From Glandiceps talaboti (lineage: Eukaryota > Hemichordata > Enteropneusta > Spengelidae), in assembly GCF_964340395.1 (NCBI RefSeq), contig NC_135556.1:15769600-15833599 (forward strand): 64,000 bases of DNA, in the 5' to 3' direction. Both the position numbers and the translations under genes were made by a program. Below are positions 1-12,200 of this stretch, in pieces. Position 1 is the stretch's first letter. Each line of letters starts with the position of its first letter. Below the pieces are notes generated by a model. It saw only the letters and a program-made list of their open reading frames with translations. It was not told where the DNA came from and made no database searches.

Positions 1-377
1 ATTTCATTATACATGTACATGATGTAAATTGTGATAAAATGAATGATTACTACATGTAAACTGATCGAAAGATATAAGTAGTTATTGTTTTAAATTTTAA
101 AAGGGGAAAAAGTACAACTTGCTTTTAAGTAGTACACTTTTGATTTTAAAATGTTCAAATATCTATTATTATGACAAAAGAATGACTCTTAATGTGGACA
201 TACGATCTATTCATAAAGCCCACGAATACCTATAAATGTCTTTAATCTATTTCATACATCACTTATACCCCATTAGTAATATCAGTCAATGTTTAGACAG
301 AAGAATTTCAATGATTGACTTCTACGTGCAGATAAAAACCTGCATAAAATTATGCATCATTAACTGTTAACACCTAC

Positions 378-620
378 CATTAACAGTAACTGTAAATGAA
401 CAATCAGCTGTGTTACTACTTCCATCTTGAAAAGTGTAAGTAATAGTTGTAGAACCAATCGCAAAGTTATCCCCAGAACTGTGAGTTACAGTTGAAGTTG
501 GTGTCACTCCTGAATTATCTGTTGCTATAGCAGCAGTCCATGTAACACTAGCAGTGGCTAATCCAGCATCAGTATTCTGTGTGACGTCACCGAAGCATGT
601 TGTTACTGGTGGTTCAACAT
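378..620 (-). CDS. HYR domain exon, subfamily I, copy 7
   Basis: 243-nt phase 1-1 exon, the last HYR exon in the window. The usual PTCPSD opening is replaced by TTCFGD, and one Ala-to-Ile change sits in the TAAIATDN stretch. The frame is otherwise intact and a GTAGGT donor follows, so at least one more exon lies beyond the left edge. Confidence 0.75.
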
Positions 621-3600
621 CTGATGGTATGCCAAATCATATATTCCATTTAATGATAAACTACATTTAAATGCTTGAATGATTTATATTTAGGTGTCAC
701 TCATAAGGAATATGTTGTAAATATTAATGACGTAATTATTGAATGTAATTTGATATCCAGACAGTCTCAAATCAATTTACAATCATATTTACATAACTTC
801 ATCCATAAACTTTTCCATTTGACCTAATATTACATTTTAACAGCATATCAAAATGTTACAAAAATTAACGTTTTAAGTTGATGCAATAGTTTCACTGGAA
901 TATATAACAACGTTGTTGTGGCCATTTAAGCTTTGCCGTAGAATAGATGAACTATTAGGGGTAACATTTATAACAAAATTGACACTACATCTACCTCATG
1001 ATGGATTATGATGGAAGGTATGTCATTTTATTTGACCTATCGATTAAAAATGCAATAATATGCTACTGGAAATGGTCAGAATATGCATTCCTACATACCA
1101 TTAACAGTAACTGTAAATGAACAATCAGCTGTATTACCACTTCCATCTTGAAAGGTGTAAGTAACAGTTGTAGAACCTATAGCAAAGTTATCCCCAGAAC
1201 TGTGAGTTACAGTTGAAGTTGGTGTCACTCCTGAATTATCTGTTGCTGTAGCAGCAGTCCATGTAACACTAGCAGTAGCTAGTCCAGCATCAGTATTCTG
1301 TGTGATGTCACTGGGGCATGTTGGTACTGGTAGTTCAATATCTATTTTATATGAGAGGTTTTATTTTATTATATTACACATAGTACTAGTATATGTAAAA
1401 TTAAACTTATCAGTAATAGAGGGGGATTGGTTGGGAAGCACACTTATATGTGATTAGCCTCTCAGCTTTGAAGAGTGTCCACTCTTGCGTTCATCAATAT
1501 AAGCAGATGTGTCCTGATCCCTCTAGTGTACATGAGATTACGATTTGAACTTGTGGCAAACCTTTGTTGTAAGTTTAGCAGATGTCTGTGATCTCTACAA
1601 TAGGCGCTAGAGATCTAGTGACACCCAAATGGTATAGCAATTATACAGGTCGGTTTAAATTTGTTGGATGAAAGGACACAGGGCCAAGAGACTCGGGGAG
1701 CATACAATACATACTAAAAGAAAACTACAGAGAAATGGTAAAGATGCTGTCAATTAATACCTGACATAGTATAGAAGGATATATGAGGCTTCAGAAATAG
1801 AAAATAACACACTTAGTCTAGCTGAACAATAACTATTAGCCATGCATGTACCGGTATTTCCAACATGTATGCTCCAACAAACCAGGTGGTCTTTTGAACC
1901 ACGATGCTCAAATTAGAATTACTGTACAGAGCCTGACATGTTTAATGACACCTACCATTAACAGTAACTGTAAATGAACAATCAGCTGTGTTACTACTTC
2001 CATCTTGGAAAGTATAAGTAACAGTTGTAGAACCTATAGCAAAGTTATCCCCAGAACTGTGAGTTACAGTTGAAGTTGGTGTCACTCCTGAATTATCAGT
2101 TGCTGTAGCAGCAGTCCATGTAACACTAGCAGTAGCTAGTCCAGCATCAGTATTCTGTGTGATGTCACTGGGGCATGTTGGTACTGGTAGTTCAACATCT
2201 ATTTTGTATGAGAGGTGTTATATACACATAGTACTCGTATATGTACAATTAAACTGATAAGTAATAGAGGGGAATTGGTTGGGAATCACACTTATATGTG
2301 ATTAGCCTATCAGTTTTGAAGTGTGTCTACTCATGGTTTCAATATAAGTTCAAATTACTCACTGGACAGGATATTATATCAAAACAGTTGATATTGATGA
2401 CAGCTGACCTTTTCAAAAAACTAACATTGCAAATGCCTTGAACTTATTTCAACATCATTTATTGCTTACACTATGTCAAGCAGTGTGATAATGTCTGGAC
2501 AGAAGATTTTCAAAGATTGACTCCTATACCTGGTTTGTTGAATAAAATTATGCATCATTTATGTTAGCACTTACCATTAACTGTAACTATAAGTGAACAA
2601 TCAGCTGTGTTACTACTTCCGTCTTGAAAAGTGTAAGTAACAGTTGTAGAACCAATCGCAAAATTATCCCCAGAACTGTGAGTTACAGTTGAAGTTGGTG
2701 TCACTCCTGAATTATCAGATGCTGTAGCAGCAGTCCATGTAATGCTAGCAGTAGCTAGTCCAGCGTCAGTATTCTGTGTGATGTCACTGGGGCATGTTGG
2801 TACTGGTGGCTCAACATCTATTTTGAATGAAGTAAACTTTATTTCAAGAAAACTAAAACATGGCAATACAGGCAATACACTTTCTTTCACTCACTTGTGA
2901 TATGGATAATATTAGTATTCAATCCAATATTTCATGTAAATGTTACAGCTTTTAAATGACAGGAGAGAGAAATCGAAGTACATGTAGTGATAAAACAGAA
3001 GAGAACACTCATTAGTTCAAGGATGGAAATGGAAAAAAGGTAGATGTGTCCTGATCCCTCTAGTTTACCTGAGATTACGATTTGAGCTTGCGGCAAACTT
3101 CATTTGTAAGTTTAGCAAGATGTCTGTGATCTCTACAATAGGCATGAGAGATCTAGTGACACCCAAATGGCATAGTCATTATACAGGTCGGTTTGTTGCA
3201 TGAAAGGCCACATGGCCTAGAGGCTCAGGAATACGGCATACAATACATACTAAAGACAACTACAGAGAAATGGTAAAGATGCTGTCAAATACCCGACATA
3301 CTATAGAAAGGTATATGAGGCTTCAGAAATAAAAAATAACACACTAGCTGAACAGTAATTATTAGCCATGTATGTATAGGTGTTTCCAACATGAATGCTC
3401 CACCAAATTTATACGGTGGTTTTTTCAACCATGATTCTCAAATTAGAATTTCTGTACAGAGACTGACATGCATAGCAACACCTACCATTAATTGTAACTG
3501 TAAATGAACAATCAGCTGTGTTACTACTTCCATCTTGGAAAGTATAAGTAACAGTTGTAGAACCTATAGCAAAGTTATCCCCAGAACTGTGATTTACTGT

Positions 3601-6600
3601 TGAAGTTGGTGTCACTCCTGAATTATCAGTTGCTGTAGCAGCAGTCCACGTAACACTAGCAGTAGCTAGTCCAGCGTCAGTATTCTGTGTGACGTCACTG
3701 GGGCATGTTGGTACTGGTGGTTCAATATCTATTTTGAATGAAATAAAACTTAAAGTGTATTTAAATTTCCAGAAAACAAAAACATAGCAATACATTTTCT
3801 TTCACTCGTGATATGGAATGATATTAGTAGTCAATCCAATATGTTATGTAAATGTTAGGAGAGATGCTGTCAATACTTGATAATAAAAGGAGAGAGAAAT
3901 TGAAGTACATGTAGTGATAACAAAGAAGAGAGCAACTCATTAGTTCAGGGATGAGAATGGAAAAGGTGAATGTGAGCACTACTCCTGATCCCTCTAGTGC
4001 ACCTTGGTTCAAAAATTAAGCTTGTGAGGAACTCCATGGCAGTTGTAGGTTGAGCAAGGTTCAAGTGATCCCTATGCAGGCAGTAGGGAACTGGCTGCAT
4101 ACACATGGTATACACCTGTAGATATACAAGGCTTCAGAAATACAAAATAACACAGGGTGTTGAACAGTAAATATTGGCAATACAGTTACCTTTAAAAAAA
4201 CCAAATTAATACTTCGACCTGTTCAACATTATGCTGTAGTTTTTGTGTATACAGCACTTATTGTAATCACACCTACCATTAACTGTAACTGTAAATGAAC
4301 AATCAGCTGTGTTACTACTTCCATCTTGAAAGGTATAAGTAACAGTTGTAGAACCTATAGCAAAGTTATCCCCAGAACTGTGAGTTACAGTTGAAGTTGG
4401 TGTCACTCCTGAATTATCAGTTGCTGTAGCAGCAGTCCATGTAACACTAGCAGTGGCTAATCCAGCATCAGTATTCTGTGTGATGTCACTGGGGCACGTT
4501 GGTACTGGTGCCTCAACATCTGTTTTCCATGAAATAAACTATCATTATTTCCAAGAAACAGAGACATGCAATGCACTTTCTTCACTCAATTGTCGAATCT
4601 GTTGTAAATCAATGTTACAGTATATAAATTAAATTGGGGGGGGGGGGTCCATGTAGTGATAATAAGGAAGGGATGAACTCACAATTCACGAATGATAATG
4701 GGGGAAAAGCAGAAATATGCACTACCCCCGGATCCCTCTAGTTCACCTCGGCTCAGGAATTAAACTTGTGAGGAACTCCAGTGGTAAGTTTAGCCAGGTT
4801 CAAGTGACCTCTATAAGATACACTGGAGAAATGAACACTCACAAATTGCATAGAAAGATACGTGGCTTCTGTTAATACAAAATAACACACAGTGTTTCAT
4901 CGTCACTATTGACCATGTACTTAACGGTCACAACAAGCAAGATTATATGTCGGATTTTCCTACATACAGCAATAAATTTGTAATCACACCTACCATTAAC
5001 AGTAACTGTAAATGAACAATCAGCTGTGTTACTACTTCCATCTAGGAAAGTGTAAGTAACAGTTGTAGAACCGATACCAAAGTTATCCCCAGAACTATGA
5101 GTTACAGTTGAAGTTGGTGTCACTCCTAAATTATCAGTTGCTGTAGCAGCAGTCCATGTAACACTAGCAGTAGCTAGTCCAGCATCAGTATTCTGTGTGA
5201 CGTCACTGGGGCACGTTGGTACTGGTGGCTGAGTATCTGCATTGTTAAAACATAGCGAAATCCATTTATAAAACAGGGATATAATATTAAATATTTTTAA
5301 TATACTTTATTTTTCCAAATATAAATTCAACCAATCGTTGAACTCGTGTAGTTTTGATATGAAGACTGTAATTCGCACGCTATCATGTCAGCCGTGATAA
5401 GATTTTGTAAGGTGGTCCTCATCTGTAAAAAAAGACAATGATATGCATAAACATAGACGTTGGGGAGCGACATCTATGGTTTTAAAAAGGGGTATTTGCT
5501 ATAACGTGTGTTGTATATTGATACGAAATGAACTAATTTACAAATCGAAAATTCAGGTTCCTTGAAAAAAACATTGAACGGTCTGGTCTCAGGTTGAGAT
5601 GTACAGAATGTTTTGATCTAATGTCTGCCATCGATTATAAATAGATTACAGACTGCAGTAACGATCAATACTTGTTCTGTATCTCCATGCTTATATATTT
5701 AATAACAAGAATGATTTCTCTCTAGACAGTACATCAAACCCTGTACAAGTTTATTTATTGTGTGAAATAAAGTAAATTGTTTGACATCTGGACCTTGTGG
5801 CCCGCTCACTACCCCCCCCCCCCATCCGCAGTAAATTCTGCGTGCTCTGTCACGCTACGCCACAGTACAGGCTACTTCTCCTTGCTCTCTGTGTTTAATA
5901 TGGTGACCTCATTTTTTGTGTTTTATATATGAGTTTGTTTTACTGAACGTCCTCGACCGTTGACCTTTCCTCGTCCCCACTTACCATGTACCGAGTGGGG
6001 ACGAGGAAGGGTCAGGGGTAATTAATAAGGTAGTCATAGTAACTGAGCTGATTTATTAAAACCAACAAAACAACAAGTTAAAATTGATTTAGAAAAACAC
6101 ACCATTACTTTAAGACCCAGAAAAGATCACTTTACCACGTGACAAGTTTATCGTAAGTGTTTGTTGAGACCATGTGCACGTGCGTACGTTACAGTGTCAA
6201 GAAAGTGTGATAACTTGTAATTACGTATTATTCTCGTCCGGATAATTAGGAATGGCGCAAGTTCGGACTCTTTACGTCACACCAAAATGTTGAGGTGATT
6301 CGACAAAATAAAATCTCTGTTTTAGTAAAGTAAACGAAGTCTTGTGACTTGTCACTGACAAATTATATTTGACGTCACTTGGTTACGGCTCAGACAATTA
6401 TACTTACTTTAGTGGTCTAGCTGAGGTTACGTCATGGATGTATTATGGGATATACATCCATGGTTACATCATAGACAATGGAGAGAGGTTGATTGTTTTT
6501 AGATATGACAGTTTTGAAAGCTTTTTATACTAGACTTGACACGCAACAATTGCTTGCAATTGTACTTGTCAGTGAAGTCTATTTTTATCTCAATAGAGTG

Positions 6601-8505
6601 AATGTCATTAAACCAAAATAGAACCATGAAATTATCACCCACGGTGATACTTCCATGGAACAATTAACTTCATGGCAATTACTTCACGCTGAATATTGAA
6701 CAAAGATATATGTCGTTACGGAAACAATGTAAATTGAGGCTCCAAGATAAAAGTGAAACTGATCAGCAACATGTACAATTTTTCCGATGACCCTCACTGG
6801 AATTCATCACTGTTGACTTCATCGCTAAAATACCTTGGATTTGATAAACTTGTGAGTGGTGTAGATCCACCCCAACATCATCAACTATCTAGGGTGTCAA
6901 CTACGGAAGAAAACATTGACCTCCAACAACTGTGGTGCTTGAGGTTGTTTCTGTGCGTTTGACGTAAACTGGATTGGGTGAGACGTGAGTCAACTCGTGA
7001 ACAATACCCGGGAATGAATGAAAATGGGCATGCTAGAAGGCAAGAACTTTTGAGTACTTAATGTGTTTTTTTCCTAGCCCAGTCTAACTTGAGTGATCAA
7101 ATATGAATGACTCTATAACGAACGACCCCGAATTTGAAGTAAATATGACGGGGCTGAATAACACCGGCCAGATTCTTATGCTTCGATCGGCGCTTGAGAA
7201 ATCACTGGAAGCTATATTTTTATTCCTGATATTTGCCTCAGCATTGATTGGCAACATTATTGTTATCATTGCCCTATCAAATTGCTCCAAACTACGGTGC
7301 GATGTTTCAAATCGGTTGATTATCAATTTGGCTGCCACAGATTTACTAAGCAGTGTACTGGTCATCCCGTATAGTTTAATTTCAATAATCCTGGACGACT
7401 GGAAGTTCGGACCAGTGTTGTGTGGGTTACAATGTGCGTTCAACTATTCTTTTATTACCGTCTCCATGTTAACAATGACAATGATCAGCATTGATCGCTA
7501 CATTGCTGTCACCTATCCACTCCGGTACAATACGTTGATGACATTCCGAGTAGCTCACACCATGATTGCCTACACTTGGATACAGGGTATAGTGATTGGA
7601 ACTATCCCAATCATAGGTTCTTGGGTTTTGTATAACTCTAGAGAATTCACATGCGCCTTGGATTGGTCAGCGGGGAACAGTGGACCAATAACGTACGTTA
7701 TATGTGCATTTGTGATATGCTTCTTTATTCCTGGTATGATATTAGTGTTTGCCTACTCTCGCATATGTTACCATGTATGGAAAAGCAAGTCTTTTATCTC
7801 CAATCAATTTAAACGGAAGAGAGAAGTTCGTACTATTGTCAGTATCTTGGTTATTTCTGTGGTCTTCTTCCTTTGTATGACACCTTTCTGCGTCACCAAG
7901 ATATTTAAAATATTGCAGTATAAACCCTTAATGGACCCTGATACACGTTTTGTATGTAGTGTGTCGTCATTGACTTATTATTTGGCGAGTGCCACCAATC
8001 CTCTCATTTATACCATTCTGAGGAAGGATTTTCGTCGCGCTTTTATTCAACTTGTCCGGATGAAACGTAATTTAGTTCACCCTGGATAGTAAGCACAACT
8101 TGCTTGAAATGTAGATTTATATTGAGTCCCGTGTCACACTGCAAAACAGCACGATGTTTAAGATGTGTAATTTACTGAAACTGTGATTCTTCACCATCTA
8201 CGTAACTTATCTTTAAAACATACATGTATTTGTGTTTCATTTTGTTCAAGAAATGTACAAACTGCATTATCTTCTAAAGAGAGAGAAAAAACATTTATAT
8301 TTGCTTATTTACATACCGGGATATTTCAAGACAGGTTGGGTGTTATATATACACAGGAGCCGTTACGCAGTGATACACGAAACCCCGTGTAACGGCTCAT
8401 GTGTATCTTACTTGATACTGTGTTATTTATACCGCTCTACATGCATATATATCGAACACTGTTTACTCCAGTACGTATAGACATATTACATATACTGAGT
8501 TTATA

Positions 8506-8557
<52 letters not shown>

Positions 8558-8840
8558 TTGCAAGATAATTTTAGACTATAATTACTCAAAACAAACATGT
8601 CATAACGATTTAAGATAATAAGTTTTTTTTTTTTACTTTTTGTTACATTGAAATGGGTGTAAATTTTAAAAACATGATACGTTTGAAACTTTTTGAATTT
8701 AATAGAGGATTTGTCTTTCTGTGATGTCATGTCATGTTATCACAATAAACCAATTAAACCAATCTATCCTCAGTTTGTCTAAATTTAGCTCCCTAGGTAT
8801 GCGCGCGCACACACACGCACACACACAGATATATATACAC

Positions 8841-8910
<70 letters not shown>

Positions 8911-9165
8911 CTTTACATTAAGTTGTCAATTAAAGATTGACAACAAATTAAAGACACCGTGACATAAAAAAAACCCCGCAAGGTGATGTGGGAAAGGAAC
9001 ACATTTCATAAAACTACAAACTGGTCATCTGGCAAGCTTATCTCTCATTTTTCGAAATTCAACATAATATTATACAAAATGCCGTCCATGATAGACAACT
9101 CAGTGATAGTGGTTAAAATAACACCTTTTATTATTTCAGTCGATCCAACCGACCGACCGTCAGTT

Positions 9166-9204
<39 letters not shown>

Positions 9205-12200
9205 GCCACAAACGCAGACACATACACACACATATAGACTAACAAACAACAGCAAAACAAACTAAACAAACAAACAAACAAATAAACAAACAAACAAACA
9301 AACAAACACAAACAAACACAAACACAAACACAAACACAAACACAAACACAAAAGTTGAGTTTCCTTACCAAAGACGTTAACGTCAAAACTACAGTCTGCA
9401 AACATTCCGCTATCATCGGTAAAGGTGTACGTCACTGTTGTAGTCCCAATATTAAAAGTATCTCCCGAATTATGAGTACTGGTTGTGTACACGGTGCCAG
9501 AATTATCCGTTGCATCAGGAGGTGTGTAGGTCTGTGTAGCATAAGCTACCCCTGCGTCTGTCACTGTCATTATATCACTTGGACAAGATGTACCAATTAC
9601 TGGTGCTTCGGAGTCTGGAAAGTTATGGAAAATTATCGGTTTAACGAAACTTTTCGACGAATCTCTAAACTCTTCAAAGTTCAACAAAACGTAAAGATGA
9701 GCGTGTGGTGTGTTTTTAGGCGTAAAAAGAACAATACAAAGAATTTTGATGTTATCCAAGTGTACGTGTACGACCGTAGTTTACAAATTACATCATCCGG
9801 AAATTGTTGCTAATAATCCAATCCCACTCTCTGCAACATGGTGTAGTGTTGTACAGTGCAGTGTGGTGTGGTGTGATGTGGTGTGATATTGTAGGGTTGA
9901 GTGCAACGCAGTGTAATACTAGTGCATTGTAGCTAGTGTAGTGTAGTGTAGTGTAGTGTAGTGTAGTGTAGTGTAGTGTAGTGTAGTGTAGTGCAGTGCA
10001 GTGCAGTGCAGTGCAGTGTAGTGTAGTGCTGTACAGTACAGTACAGTGTAGGGTAGTATAATCTCGGACTACTGTTACGAGTGATCTGAAGCGTTGTGTA
10101 GTGCAGTGTACGTAATGCAGTGCAGTGTAATGCAACACAACACAACGGCGCAGTGCAGTGTAGTATAGTGTAGTGTGGTGTACTTCAGTGCAGTGTAATG
10201 CAACTCAGCACAGAACAGTGCAATGCAGATTAGTGTACTGTAGTGTATTCTAGTGTAAATTAATCAAGTTAGTAGAATTCCTTACCAAAGACGTTAACGT
10301 CAAAACTACAGTCTGCAAATATTCCACTATCATCGGTAAAGGTGTACGTCACTGTTGTAGTCCCAATATTAAAAGTATCTCCCGAATTATGAGTACTGGT
10401 TGTGTACACGGTGCCAGAATTATCCGTTGCATCAGGAGGTGTGTAGGTCTGTGTAGCATAAGCTACCCCTGCGTCTGTCACTGTCATTATATCACTTGGA
10501 CAAGGTGTACCAATCACTGGTGCTTCGATATCTGGAAATAAAACGAAACAAATTATATGGGTTGGGGATATTGTTATTTTTCAAATTGTAAGAAGTAAAT
10601 GCGCGAAAATAATTTTGTAACATTCGTAGATTTCCACAGTATGTTTATAGTCACTTGCAAGCATTACAATTAGTGCATTCGTCTCCTAGAAATGTTCCAC
10701 GTCCACTGATCCCATTGGCCGCAATTTGAATGCACTTGCATGGAATACGGTACAAGTAGTTTTTTTTTCTTATAGGTGAGCCATAAACTTGAACTATACA
10801 AATGACACAACTAGGGTTGTTTGAAGAGAGCGTCAATGTATGGTATCCAATCAAGAAACACATAGTTTTTATATCGCTTTGGATATAAAAACTATTCAAG
10901 TCCTGTTTGACACTTTTCACTTATCACGTGGGACATATAGTAGTCCTCTTTTAAATATATTTTTCTTTTCATAGTTGATTAATGTTTTCTCTCATGGCTG
11001 CTATGTTGAGACAAGAGTACTTTTACATCATACAACTGTATTTGGAATGTAGTGGCGTTTAGTATAGCGCGTCGTGGTGATGTGATGTAATCTTGCTTTG
11101 AGTAGCTATAGAGTAGTGTCATCTACTGCAGCAGTGCATGTAGTGTAGTGTAGTGTAGTGTAGTGTAGTGTAGTGTAGTGTAGTGTAGTGTAGTGTAGTG
11201 CAGTGCAGTGCAGTGTAGTGTAGTGCAGTGTAGTGTAGTGTAGTGTAGTGCAGTGCAGTGCAGTGTAGTGCAGTGTAGTGTAGTGTATAATGTAGTAATG
11301 GGTAGTGCAGTGTTGTAGTTTAGTGCGGTGCTATGCCATGCAGTGCAGTGCAATGTATACAGCGCAATGCATGTAGTGTAGTGTAGTGTAGTGTAGTGCA
11401 ATGCGGTATAATGCAGTTGTGCGTTAACGTTACAGTGTAGTGTAGTATTGTAATGTATTATTGTAGTGTAGTGTATTGTTACGTCCAGTCGAGTGTAAAT
11501 TAATCAAATAAGTAGAATTCCTTACCAAAGACGTTAACGTCAAAACTACAGTCTGCAAACATTCCGCTATCATCGGTAAAGGTGTACGTCACTGTTGTAG
11601 TCCCAATATTAAAAGTATCTCCCGAATTATGAGTACTGGTTGTGTACACGGTGCCAGAATTATCCGTTGCATCAGGAGGTGTGTAGGTCTGTGTAGCATA
11701 AGCTACCCCTGCGTCTGTCACTGTCATTATATCACTTGGACAAGGTGTACCAATCACTGGTGCTTCGATATCTGAGAAAATCAGTCAGAATAACGTGTGA
11801 ATTTCTTATAATAGTCATTAACTGTTCAAGTTTCAATAAGAAACAAATAATGTTGTAATAGTATAGTACAACTTAGTACAAGTCTTGATGAAGAACATCT
11901 CCCTAGAGTAGTAAAATGTCATGAACATCCCAAAATCTCCTTTTGGTGTACAAACATACTCTGTATTACATATAACATTAATACAATATAAACCGTAACT
12001 CAGTAAGCCGTTCTTTTAAGCGAAGCATTTTTGTTCAGTTAAGTTTGCACTAAATCAAAACATTCACGAATTTGAATAAGGGACACGGCGGCGACTAGAT
12101 CGCCATGGCGGCCACATCGTGAGTTGGGAGGGGGGGGGGGGGCAACACACGGCAAAATGGAGCAGGTGTACGTGGAAGCAGTCCTTTTTCCTGACCTCAG

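Noticed and set aside
378-5236. CRISPR-like array of regularly spaced repeats
   Set aside because: The repeats are 243-nt coding exons in a eukaryotic gene with splice sites, not short palindromic repeats.
7084-7443. 119-aa minus-strand frame under the GPCR
   Set aside because: Antisense shadow of the GPCR N-terminal region; no domain.
7103-8089. Opsin
   Set aside because: The helix 7 lysine needed to bind retinal is absent ([10 protein letters not shown]), despite an opsin-like helix 5 and loop 2.
9355-9813. 152-aa plus-strand frame across HYR exon D
   Set aside because: It is antisense to a well-supported HYR exon with correct splice sites and runs into low-complexity DNA; no family resemblance.
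9788-10145. Thr/Leu/His/Cys-rich frames in the TAGTG-type arrays (also at 11123-11401)
   Set aside because: They translate a pentanucleotide repeat and are open only because the unit lacks stops in those frames.
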